A DNA stretch of 64,000 bases, from assembly GCF_051401765.1 (NCBI RefSeq), contig NW_027480422.1:28476001-28540000 (forward strand), given 5' to 3'. This DNA comes from Calliopsis andreniformis (Eukaryota; Arthropoda; Insecta; Hymenoptera; Andrenidae). Below, piece after piece: positions 1 through 11,992 of the stretch (within the stretch, counting starts at the first letter, position 1; the number at the start of each line of letters is the position of its first letter). A program made the translations under genes and the position numbers. Under the pieces are notes generated by a model that searched no databases, was not told the DNA's origin, and saw nothing but the letters and a program-made list of their open reading frames with translations.

Positions 1-647
1 TGTGGTGGAGCAATGCCCTAGAGTGAAGCCTAGGATGCCCGCAACGTAGAAATGACCATATCTTTCACACTGTTTGCAATTATTCCTGTTATACGACTGA
101 AAAACTGTTGTATTTATATTGTATTTTATGCTTCTGGCGTTGACTTCTAAGGCCGCAGCTATTCGATGTGGTGGAGCAACGCCCTAGAGTGAAGCGTAGG
201 TTGCCCGGAACGTAGAAATGACCATACCTTTCACACTGGTTGCAATTATTCCTGTTATACAAGGGAAAAAGTGTTGTATTTATATTGTATTTTATGCTTC
301 TGGCGTTGACTTCCTGGGCCCTAACTATTCTATCTGGAGGAGCAACGCCCTAGAGTGAAGCCTAGGTTGCCCGGAATGCAGAAATGACCATCACTTTCAC
401 ACTGGTGTCAATTATTCCTGTTATACGATGGAAAAGCTGTTGTATTTATATTGTATTCTATGCTTCTGACGTTGTCTCCTTAGGCCCTAACTAGTGAATC
501 TGGTGGACCAACGCCCTAGAGTGAAGCCTATGTTGTCCGGAACGTAGAAATGACCATATCCTTCACACTGGTTGCATTTATTCCTTTTAACGACGGAAAA
601 ACTGATGTATTTATATGGTATTTTACGCTTCTGGCGTTGACTTCTAA

Positions 648-813
648 GGCCCTAACTATTCGATCTGGTGGAGCAACGCCCTAGGGTGAAGCCTAGGTTG
701 CCCGGCACGTAGAAATGACCATAACTTTCACACTGGATGCAGTTATTCGTTTTATACGATGGAAAAGCTGTTGTATTTATATTGTATTTTATGCTTCGGG
801 CGCTGACTTCTAA
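648..813 (+). repeat. Representative 166 bp monomer with landmarks
   Basis: Numbering from GGCCC as 1, the conserved landmarks are: GGCCCTAACTATTCG at 1-15; TCTGGTGGAGCAACG at 17-31; the palindrome CCTAGG at 45-50; TTGCCCGGAACG at 51-62 followed by TAGAAATGACC at 63-73; TTTCACACTGG at 79-89; TTGCAA at 90-95 (changed to TGCAG here); a CENP-B-box-like site at 98-114 (bases 745-761 here); the near-invariant TATACGATGGAAAA at 106-119; an AT-rich stretch at 124-145; and GCTTCTGGCGTTGAC at 146-160. The starting point is arbitrary because the array is circularly permutable. By-eye consensus composition is A 42, C 32, G 36, T 56. The AT-rich third and the CpG-bearing two thirds alternate once per monomer, which could help phase nucleosomes (inference). 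Confidence 0.9.
745..761 (+). other. CENP-B-box-like site, common form (7 of 9)
   Basis: The site reads ATTCGTTTTATACGATG. TTCG, the central A and the following CG agree with the CENP-B box; the last two fixed G bases are A and T. Identical 17-mers stand at the same monomer position at 1739-1755, 4061-4077 and 6381-6397 in this domain. Other monomers carry ATTCCTG, ATTCATT or TACATTA in place of ATTCGTT. Confidence 0.55.
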
Positions 814-3800
814 GGCCCTAGCCATTCGATGTGGTGGAGCAACGCCCTAGAGTGAAGCCTAGGTTGCCCGGAACGTAGAAATGACCATACCATTCACACT
901 CGCGCAATTATTCGTTTTAGACGATGGAAAAACTATTGTATTTATATTGTATTTTATGCTTCTGGCGTTGACTTCTTAGGCCCTAACTGTTCGATCTGGT
1001 GGAACAATGCCCTAGAATGAAGCCTAGGTTGCACGGAACGTAGAAATGCCCATTACTATCACACTGGTTGTAATTATTCCTGTTATACGATGGAATAACT
1101 GTTGTATTTTTATTTTATTTTATGCTTCTGGTGTTGACTTCTAAGGCCCTATCTATTCGATCTGGTGGAGCCTTGCCCTAGAGTGAAGCCTAGGTTGCCC
1201 GGAACGTAGAAAACACAATCACCTTCACTCTGGTTGCAATCATTCCTGGTATACGATGGAAAAACTGTTGTATTTTTATTGCATTTTATGTTTCGGGCGC
1301 TGACTTCTAAGGCCCTAGCTGTTCGATCTGGTGGAGCAATGCCCTAGAGTGAAGCCTAGGTTGCCCGGAACGTAGAAATGACCATACCTTTCTCACTCGC
1401 GCAATTATTCGTTTTAGACGATGGAAAAACTATTGTATTTATTTTGTTTTTTATGCTTCTGGCGTTGACTTCTTAGGCCCTAACTATTTGATCTGGTGGT
1501 CCAACACCCCAGAGTGAAGCCTAGGTCGCCCGGAACGTAGAAATGTCCATCAGTTTCACTCTGGTTGCAATTACTCCTGTTATACGATGGAAAAACTGTT
1601 GTACTTTTATTGTATTTTATGCTTCTGGCGTTGACATCTAAGTCCGTAGCTATACGATGTGGTGGAGCAACGGCCCAGAGTGAAGCCTAGGGTGCCCGGA
1701 ACGTAGAAATGACCATTACTTTCACACTGGATGCAATTATTCGTTTTATACGATGGAAGAACTGTTGCATTAATTTGGTATTTTATGCTTCGGGCGTTGA
1801 CTTCTAAGGCCCTAACTATTAGATCTGGTGGAGCAACGCCCTAGGGTGAAGCCTAGATTGCCCGGAACGTAGAAATGACCATTACATTCACGCTTGTTGC
1901 AATTATTCCTGTTATGCGATGAAAAAACTGTTGTACTTTTATTTTATCTTTTGCTTCTGGCGTTGACTTCTAATGCCCTAGCTATTCGATCTGGTGGAGC
2001 AACGCCCTAGAGTGAAGCCTAGATTACCCGGAACGTAGAAAAGACCATTACCTTCACTCGTGTTGCAATTCTTCCTGTTACACGGTGAAAAAACTGTTGT
2101 ATTGTTAATGTATTTTATGCTCCAGGCGTTGACTTCAAAGGCCGTAGCTATTCTATGTGGTGGAGCAACGACATAGAGTGAAGCCTAGGTTGCCCGGAAC
2201 GTAGAAATGACCATTACTTCCACACTGTTTGCAATTATTCATTTCATAGAATGGATAAACTGTTGTATTTATATTGTATTTTATGCTTCTGGCGTTGACT
2301 TCTTAGGCCCTAACTATTCGATCTGGGGGGCAACGCCCTAGAGTGAAGACTAGGTTCCCGGAACGCAGAAGTGACCATAACTTTCACACTGTTTGCAGTT
2401 ATTCATTTTATATGATGGAGATACTGTTGTACTTATATTGTATTTTATTCTTCTGGCGTTGAATTCTTAGTCCCTAGCTATTCGATCTTGTGGGGCAACG
2501 CCCTCGAATGAAGCCTAGGTTACCCGGAACGTTGAAATGACCAGTACTTTCACACTGGTTGCAGTTATTCCTGTAATACGGTGGAAAAACTGGTGCATTT
2601 ACATCGTATTTTATGCTTCTGGCGTTGAATTCTAAGGCCCTATGTATTCGATCTGGTGGAGCAATGTCTCAGAGTTAAGTCTAGGATGCCCGGAACGTAG
2701 AAATGGCCATTACTTTAACACTGGTTGCATTTATCCGTTTTATAGAATGGAGAATCTGTTGTATTTTTATTTTATTTTATGCTTCAGGCGTTGACTTCCA
2801 AGGCCGTAGCTATTCGATGTGGTGGAGCAACGCCCTACAGTGAAGCCTAGGTTGCCCGGAACGTAGAAATGACCATTAACTTTCACACTGGTTGCAATTA
2901 TTCCTGTTATACGATTGAAAAACTGTTGTAATTTTATTTCATTTTATGCTTGTGGCGTTGACTTCTAAGGCCGTAGCTATTCGATGTGGTGGAGCAATGC
3001 CCTAGAGTGAAGCCTAGGATGCCCGCAACGTAGAAATGACCATATCTTTCACACTGCTTGCAATTATTCCTGTTATACGATTGAAGAACTGTTGTATTTA
3101 TATTGTATTTTATGCTTCTGGCGTTGACTTCTAAGGCCGCAGCTATTCGATGTGGTGGAGCAACGCCCTAGAGTGAAGCGTAGGTTGCCCGGAACGTAGA
3201 AATGACCATACCTTTCACACTGGTTGCAATTATTCCTGTTATACAAGGGAAAAAGTGTTGTATATATATTGTATTTTATGCTTCTGGCGTTGACTTCCTG
3301 GGCCCTAACTATTCTATCTGGAGGAGCAACGCCCTAGAGTGAAGCCTAGGTTGCCCGGAATGCAGAAATGACCATCACTTTCACACTGGTGTCAATTATT
3401 CCTGTTATACGATGGAAAAGCTGTTGTATTTATATTGTATTCTATGCTTCTGACGTTGTCTCCTTAGGCCCTAACTAGTGTATCTGGTGGACCGACGCCC
3501 TAGAGTGAAGCCTATGTTGTCCGGAACGTAGAAATGACCATACCCTTCACACTGGTTGCATTTATTCCTTTTAACGACGGAAAAACTGATGTATTTATAT
3601 GGTATTTTATGCTTCTGGCGTTGACTTCTAAGGCCCTAACTATTCGATCTGGTGGAGCAACGCCCTAGGGTGAAGCCTAGGTTGCCCGGAACGTAGAAAT
3701 GACCATCACTTTCACACTGGTTGCAATCATTACTGTTATACGATGGAAAATGTGTTGCATTTTTATTGTATTTTATGCTTCTGGCGTTGACTTCCTGGGC

Positions 3801-6800
3801 CCTAACTATTCTATCTGGAGGAGCAACGCCCCAGAGTGAAGCCTATGTTGCCCGGAATGCAGGAATGACCATCACTGTCACACTGGTGTCAATTATTCCT
3901 GTTATACGATGGAAAAGCTGTTGTATTTATATTGTATTCTATGCTTCTGGCGTTGACATCTAAATCCGTAGCTATACGATGTGGTGGAGCAACGGCCTAG
4001 AGTGAAGCCTAGGGTGCCCAGAACGTAGAAATGACCATTACTTTCACACTGGATGCAATTATTCGTTTTATACGATGGAAGAACTGTTGCATTAATTTGG
4101 TATTTTATGCTTCGGGCGTTGACTTCTAAGGCCCTAACTATTCGATCTGGTGGACCAACGCCCTAGAGTGAAGCCTAGGTTGCCCGGAACGTAGAAATGA
4201 CCATAACTTTCACACTGGTTGCTATTATTCGTTTTACACGATGGAAAAACTGTTGTATTTTTATTTTATTTTATGCTCCTGGTGTTGACTTCGAAGGCCC
4301 TAGCAATACGATCTGGTGGAGCAACACCCTAGAGTGAAGCCTAGGTTGCCCGAAACGTAGAAATGACCATTACTTTCACTCTGCTTGCAATTATTCATGC
4401 TATACGATGGAAAAGATGTTGCATTTTTATTGCATTTTATGCTTCGGCCGCTGACTTCTAGGGCCCTAACTATTCGATCTGGTGGACCAACGCCCTAGAG
4501 TGAAGCCTAGGTTGCCCGGAACGTAGAAATGACCATAACTTTCACACTGGTTGCTATTATTCGTTTTATGCGATGGAAAAACTGTTGTATTTATTTTGTA
4601 TTTGATGCTTCTGGCGTTGACTTCTTAGGCCCTAACAATGGGATCTGGTGGACCAACGCCCTAGAGTGAAGACAAGGTTTCCCCGAACGTAGAAATGACC
4701 AAAACTTTCACACTGGTTGCAAATATTCCTCTTATACGATGAAAAAACTGTTGTGTTTTTATTAATTTTATGCTTCAGGCGGTGACTTTTAAGGCCGTAG
4801 CTATTCGATGTGGTGGCACAACGCCGTACAGTTACGCCCAGGTTGCCCGTAACGTAGAAATGACCATTACTTTTACACTGGTTGCAATTATTCCTGTTAT
4901 ACGATGAAAAAACTGTTGTATTTTTATTATATTTTATGCTTCTGGCGTTGACTTCTAAGTCCCATGCTATTCGATCTGGTGGAGCAACGCCCTTGACCGA
5001 AGCCTAGGTTGCCCGGAACGTAGAAATGACCTGTACTTTTACACTGGTTGCAACTATTCCTGTTATACGATGGAAAAACTGTTGTACTTATGTTGTATTT
5101 TATGCTTGTGGCGTCGAATTCTAAGTCCCTAACTATTCGATCTGGTGGAGCAACGCCCTAGAGTGAAGCCTAGGTTGCCCGGAACGTAGAAATGACCGTT
5201 ACTTTCACACTGTTTGCAAATATACATTATATACGACGGAAAAGCTGTTGTATTAAATTGTATTTTATGCTTCTGGCGCTGACTTCTTAGGCCCTAACTA
5301 TTTGATCTGGTGGAGCACCGCCCTACAGTGAAGACTAGATAGCCCGGTAGGTAGAAATGACCATTACATTCACGCTTGATGCAAATATTCCTGCTATACG
5401 ATGAAAAAACTGTTGTATTTTTATTTTATTTTTTGCTTCTGGCGTTGACTTCTAAGGCCCTATTTATTCGGTCTGGCGCAGCAATGCCCCAGAGTGAAGT
5501 CTAGGATGCCCGGAACGTAGAAATGGCCATTACTTTCAAACTGGTTGCAATTATCCGTTTTATGCGGTGGAAAAACTGTTGTATTTATATTGTATTCTAT
5601 GCTTCTGACGTTGTCTCCTTAGGCCCTAACTGGTGAATCTGGTGGACCAACGCCCTAGAGTGAAGCCTATGTTGTCCGGAACGTAGAAATGACCATATCC
5701 TTCACACTGGTTGCATTTATTCCTTTTAACGACGGAAAAACTGATGTATTTATATTGTATTTTGTGTTTCGGGCGCTGACTTCTAAGGCCCTAGCTATTC
5801 GATCTGGTGGAGCCTTGTCCTAGAGTGAAGCCTAGGTTGCCCGGAACGTAGAAATCACAATCACCTTCACTCTGGTTGCAATCATTACTGGTATACGATG
5901 GAAAAACTGTTGTATTTTTATTGCATTTTATGTTTCGGCCGCTGACTTCTAAGGCCCTAGCTATTCGATCTGGTGGAGCAATGCCCTAGAGTGAAGCCTA
6001 GGTTGCTCGGAACGTAGAAATGACCATACCTTTCTCACTCGCGCAACTATACGTTTTAGACGATGGAAAAACTATTGTATTTATTTTGTATTTTATGCGT
6101 CTGGCGTTGACTTCTTAGGCCCTAACTATTTGATCTGGTGGTCCAACACCCCAGAGTGAAGCCTAGGTCGCCCGGAACGTAGAAATGTCCATCAGTTTCA
6201 CTCTGGATGCAATTATTCCTGTTATACGATGGAAAAACTGTTGTACTTTTATTGTATTTTATGCTTCTGGCGTTGACATCTAAATCCGTAGCTATACGAT
6301 GTGGTGGAGCAACGGCCTAGAGTGAAGCCTAGGGTGCCCGGAACGTAGAAATGACCATTACTTTCACACTGGATGCAATTATTCGTTTTATACGATGGAA
6401 GAACTGTTGTATTTTTATTTTATTTTATGCTCCTGGTGTTGACTTCTAAGGCCCTAGCTATTCGATCTGCTGGAGCAACACCCTAGAGTGAAGCCTAGGT
6501 TGCCCGAAACGTAGAAATGATCATTACTTTCACTCTGCTTGCAATTATTCATGCTATGCGATGGAAAAGATGTTGTATTTTTATTGCATTTTATGCTTTG
6601 GCCGCTGACTTCTAGGGCCCTAACTATTCGATCTGGTGGACCAACGCCCTAGAGTGAAGACAAGCTTTCCCCGAACGTAGAAATGACCAAAACTTTCACA
6701 CTGGTTGCAAATATTCCTCTTATACGATGAAAAAACTGTTGTGTTTTTATTAATTTTATGCTTCAGGCGTTGACTTTTAAGGCCCTAACTATTCGACCTG

Positions 6801-6906
6801 GCGGAACAACGTCCTAGAGTGAGGCCTAGATCGCCCGGAACGTAGAAATGACCATCACTTCAACCTGGTTGCAATTATTCCTGTTATACGATGGAAAAAC
6901 TGATGT

Positions 6907-9561
6907 ATTTTTATTGTATTTTCTGCTTCTGGCGTTGAATTCTATGTCCCTAGCTAATCGATCTGGTGGATCAACGCCCTAGAGTGAAGCCTAGGTTGCC
7001 CGCAACGTAGAAATGACCTGTACTTTCACACTGGTTGCTATTATTCCCGTTCCACTATGGAAAAACTGTTGCATTTTTACTGTATTTTATGCTTCTGGCG
7101 TTAAATTCTAAGTCCCTAACTATGCGATCTGGTGGAGCAACGCCTTACAGTTAAGACTAGGTTGCCCGGAACGTAGAAATGACCTTTACTTTCAGACTCT
7201 TTGCAAATATACATCGTATACGATGGAAAAGCTGTTGTATTTATAATGTATTTTATGCTTCTGCCGTTGACTTCATAGGCCCTAACTATTCGATCTAGAG
7301 GAACAACGCCCTAGGGTGAAGCCTAGGCTGCCCGCAACGTAGAAATGACCATAACTTTCACACTGGTTGCAATTATTCGTTTTATACAATGGAAAGACTG
7401 TTCTATTTATTTTGAATTTTATGCTTCGGGCATTGACTTCTAAGTCCCTTGCTATTCGATCTGGTGGAGCAACGCCCTTGAGCGAAGCTGAGGTTGCCCG
7501 GAACGTAGAAATGACCTGTACTTTCACACTGGTTGCAATTATTCCTGTTATACAATGGACAAACTGTTGTACTTATGTTGTATTTTATGCTTCTGGCGTC
7601 GAATTCTAAGTCCCTAACTATTCGATCTGGTGGAGCAACGCCCTGTAGTGAAGCCTAGGTTGACGGAACGTAGAAAAGGCCATTGCCTTCACACTGGTTG
7701 TAATTATACCAGTTATACGATGGAATAACTGCTGTATTTTTATTTTATTTTATGCTTCTGGCGTTGACTTCTAAGGCCCTAGCTATTCGATCTAGTGTAG
7801 CAACGCCCTAGGGTGAATCCTAGGTTGACCGGAACGTAGAAATGACAATCACCTTCACTCTGGTTGCAATTATTCCTGTTATACGATGGAAAAGCTGTTG
7901 TATCCTTATTGTATTTTATGCTTCTGTCGTTGACTTCTTAGGCCCTAACTATTGGAACTGGTGGACCAACACCCTAGAGTGAAGCCTAGGTTGCCCGGAA
8001 CGTAGAAATGACCATAACTTTCACACTGGTTGCAATTATTCGTCTTATACAATGGAAAAACTGATCTATTTATTTTGTATTTTATGCTTCGGGCGTTGAC
8101 TTCTAAGGCCCTAACTATTCGATATGGTGGAGCAACGCCCTAGAGTGAAGCCTAGGTTGCCCGGAACGTAGAAATGACCGTTATTTTCACACTGTTTGCA
8201 AATATACATTACATACGATGGGAAAGCTGTTGTATTTATATTGTATTTTATGCTTCTGGCGTTGACTTCTTAGGCCCTAACTATTTGATCTGGTGGAGCA
8301 CCGCCCTGTAGTGAAGCCTAGGCTGCCCGGAACGTAGAAATGACCGTTACTTTCACACTGTTTGCAAATATACATTGTGTACGATGGAAAAGCTGTTGAA
8401 TTTATATTGTATTTTATGCTTCTGGCGTTGCCTTCTTAGGCCCTTGCTATTCGATCTGGTGGAGCAACGCCCTTGAGCGAAGCCGAGGTTGCCTGGAACG
8501 TAGAAATGACCTGTACTTTCACACTGGTTGCAATTATTCCTGTTATACAATCTAAAAACTGTTGTACTTATGTTGTATTTTATGCTTTTGGCGTCGAATT
8601 CTAAGTCCCTAACTATTCGATCTGGTGGAGCAACGCCCTAGAGTGAAGCCTAGGTTGCCCGGAACGTAGAAATGACCGTTACTTTCACACTGTTTGCAAA
8701 TATACATTATATACGATGGAAAAGCTGTTGAATTTATATTGTATTTTATGCTTCTGGCGTTGCCTTCTTAGGCCCTAACTATTTGATCTGGTGGAGCGCC
8801 GCCCTGTAGTGAAGCCTAGGTTGTCCGGAACGCAGAAAAGACCATTACCTTCACACTGGTTTCAATTATTCCTGTTATACGATGGAAAAACTGTTGCATC
8901 TTTGTTGTATTTTATGCTTCTGGCGTTGACTTCTTAGGTTCTAACTATTTGACCTGGCGGAGCACCGGCCTAGAGTGAAGCCTAGGTTGCCCGGAACGTA
9001 GAAATGACCTGAACTTTCACAGTGGTTGCAGTTATTCCTGTCATACGATGGAAAAACTGTAGAATTTTTATTGTATTTTATGCTTCTGGCGATGAATTCT
9101 AAGTCCCTAACTATGCGATCTGATGGAGAAACGACCTACAGTTAAGCCTAGGTTGCCCGGAACGTAGAAATGACCTCTACTTTCACACTGTTTGCAAATA
9201 TACATTATATACGATGGAAAAACTGTTGTATCTATTTTGTATTTTAACCTTCTGGCGTTGACTTCTAACTCCCTAGCTATTCGATCTGGTAGAGCAACGC
9301 CCTAGAGGGAAGCCTAGGATGCCCGGAACGTAGAAATGACCATAACTTTCACACTGGTTGCAATCATTCATGCTATACGATGGAAAAACTATTGTATTCT
9401 TATTGTATTTTCTGCTTCTAACTTTGATTTTTAAGCTCCTAGCCATTCGTTCTGGTGGGTCAGCGTCCTAGAGTGAAGCCTATGTTGCCCGGAACGTAGA
9501 AATGACCATAACTTTCACACTTGTTGCAATTATTCCTGTTATACGATGGACAAACTGTTGG
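6907..9561 (+). repeat. 16-monomer higher-order repeat (2,655 bp), copy 1
   Basis: The sequence from 6907 to 9337 recurs at 9562-11992 with an offset of exactly 2,655 bp. I saw no differences at the places I compared by eye, including the odd monomers near 7681 and 8761. The boundary is sharp: at 6906 the base is T and at 9561 it is G, and before that the two sides differ. The last part of this copy, 9338-9561, is not repeated in copy 2. Sixteen monomers of 166 would be 2,656, so the unit carries net one missing base. Near-identity over 2.4 kb amid monomers that differ from each other at many sites shows a recent duplication. Confidence 0.88.
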
Positions 9562-11992
9562 ATTTTTATTGTATTTTCTGCTTCTGGCGTTGAATTCTAT
9601 GTCCCTAGCTAATCGATCTGGTGGATCAACGCCCTAGAGTGAAGCCTAGGTTGCCCGCAACGTAGAAATGACCTGTACTTTCACACTGGTTGCTATTATT
9701 CCCGTTCCACTATGGAAAAACTGTTGCATTTTTACTGTATTTTATGCTTCTGGCGTTAAATTCTAAGTCCCTAACTATGCGATCTGGTGGAGCAACGCCT
9801 TACAGTTAAGACTAGGTTGCCCGGAACGTAGAAATGACCTTTACTTTCAGACTCTTTGCAAATATACATCGTATACGATGGAAAAGCTGTTGTATTTATA
9901 ATGTATTTTATGCTTCTGCCGTTGACTTCATAGGCCCTAACTATTCGATCTAGAGGAACAACGCCCTAGGGTGAAGCCTAGGCTGCCCGCAACGTAGAAA
10001 TGACCATAACTTTCACACTGGTTGCAATTATTCGTTTTATACAATGGAAAGACTGTTCTATTTATTTTGAATTTTATGCTTCGGGCATTGACTTCTAAGT
10101 CCCTTGCTATTCGATCTGGTGGAGCAACGCCCTTGAGCGAAGCTGAGGTTGCCCGGAACGTAGAAATGACCTGTACTTTCACACTGGTTGCAATTATTCC
10201 TGTTATACAATGGACAAACTGTTGTACTTATGTTGTATTTTATGCTTCTGGCGTCGAATTCTAAGTCCCTAACTATTCGATCTGGTGGAGCAACGCCCTG
10301 TAGTGAAGCCTAGGTTGACGGAACGTAGAAAAGGCCATTGCCTTCACACTGGTTGTAATTATACCAGTTATACGATGGAATAACTGCTGTATTTTTATTT
10401 TATTTTATGCTTCTGGCGTTGACTTCTAAGGCCCTAGCTATTCGATCTAGTGTAGCAACGCCCTAGGGTGAATCCTAGGTTGACCGGAACGTAGAAATGA
10501 CAATCACCTTCACTCTGGTTGCAATTATTCCTGTTATACGATGGAAAAGCTGTTGTATCCTTATTGTATTTTATGCTTCTGTCGTTGACTTCTTAGGCCC
10601 TAACTATTGGAACTGGTGGACCAACACCCTAGAGTGAAGCCTAGGTTGCCCGGAACGTAGAAATGACCATAACTTTCACACTGGTTGCAATTATTCGTCT
10701 TATACAATGGAAAAACTGATCTATTTATTTTGTATTTTATGCTTCGGGCGTTGACTTCTAAGGCCCTAACTATTCGATATGGTGGAGCAACGCCCTAGAG
10801 TGAAGCCTAGGTTGCCCGGAACGTAGAAATGACCGTTATTTTCACACTGTTTGCAAATATACATTACATACGATGGGAAAGCTGTTGTATTTATATTGTA
10901 TTTTATGCTTCTGGCGTTGACTTCTTAGGCCCTAACTATTTGATCTGGTGGAGCACCGCCCTGTAGTGAAGCCTAGGCTGCCCGGAACGTAGAAATGACC
11001 GTTACTTTCACACTGTTTGCAAATATACATTGTGTACGATGGAAAAGCTGTTGAATTTATATTGTATTTTATGCTTCTGGCGTTGCCTTCTTAGGCCCTT
11101 GCTATTCGATCTGGTGGAGCAACGCCCTTGAGCGAAGCCGAGGTTGCCTGGAACGTAGAAATGACCTGTACTTTCACACTGGTTGCAATTATTCCTGTTA
11201 TACAATCTAAAAACTGTTGTACTTATGTTGTATTTTATGCTTTTGGCGTCGAATTCTAAGTCCCTAACTATTCGATCTGGTGGAGCAACGCCCTAGAGTG
11301 AAGCCTAGGTTGCCCGGAACGTAGAAATGACCGTTACTTTCACACTGTTTGCAAATATACATTATATACGATGGAAAAGCTGTTGAATTTATATTGTATT
11401 TTATGCTTCTGGCGTTGCCTTCTTAGGCCCTAACTATTTGATCTGGTGGAGCGCCGCCCTGTAGTGAAGCCTAGGTTGTCCGGAACGCAGAAAAGACCAT
11501 TACCTTCACACTGGTTTCAATTATTCCTGTTATACGATGGAAAAACTGTTGCATCTTTGTTGTATTTTATGCTTCTGGCGTTGACTTCTTAGGTTCTAAC
11601 TATTTGACCTGGCGGAGCACCGGCCTAGAGTGAAGCCTAGGTTGCCCGGAACGTAGAAATGACCTGAACTTTCACAGTGGTTGCAGTTATTCCTGTCATA
11701 CGATGGAAAAACTGTAGAATTTTTATTGTATTTTATGCTTCTGGCGATGAATTCTAAGTCCCTAACTATGCGATCTGATGGAGAAACGACCTACAGTTAA
11801 GCCTAGGTTGCCCGGAACGTAGAAATGACCTCTACTTTCACACTGTTTGCAAATATACATTATATACGATGGAAAAACTGTTGTATCTATTTTGTATTTT
11901 AACCTTCTGGCGTTGACTTCTAACTCCCTAGCTATTCGATCTGGTAGAGCAACGCCCTAGAGGGAAGCCTAGGATGCCCGGAACGTAGAAAT
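9562..11992 (+). repeat. 16-monomer higher-order repeat, copy 2 (truncated at 2,431 bp)
   Basis: This is the second copy of the preceding unit. Homology ends at 11993, where this copy reads ATAACC while the first copy at 9338 reads ATGACC, and the next monomer is of a different type. The sequence just after the break (12013-12255) instead resembles monomers near 11100-11200, as expected if an unequal exchange re-entered the array at another register. The copy therefore lacks the last one and a third monomers of the unit. Confidence 0.86.

Larger units (their letters stand above)
1..6906 (+). repeat. Diverged satellite mosaic with 14-, 18- and 28-monomer-spaced shared segments
   Basis: This stretch has no single clean higher-order unit but is built from shuffled shared blocks. 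Bases 1 to about 714 recur at 2985-3698 (offset 2,984, 18 monomers) with scattered substitutions. A monomer marked by TGACATCTAAGTCCGTAGC or a close variant occurs at 1632, 3954 and 6274, so two successive 14-monomer steps (2,322 and 2,320 bp). The block beginning at 1201 recurs at 5843 (offset 4,642, 28 monomers). A local 3-monomer duplication joins about 3267-3452 to 3765-3950. A monomer with GACAAGG/GACAAGC at 4671 and 6659 also appears far away at 13295. No gene is present. Confidence 0.85.

Noticed and set aside
51..73. Reverse-strand CENP-B box in the CCCGGAACGTAGAAA part of the monomer
   Set aside because: Only about 6 of 9 fixed positions fit; the central T is A. In variants such as CCCGAAACGTCGAA (62230 region) the two halves are one base too close together.
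98..120. TTTTATACG as a TATA-box promoter in every monomer
   Set aside because: The match is short and AT-rich by composition; no initiator, terminator or transcript unit can be supported from sequence.
166..190. Second TTCG (TTCGATCTGGTGGAGCA) as another CENP-B box
   Set aside because: The fixed central A and the CGGG half are absent at the proper spacing.
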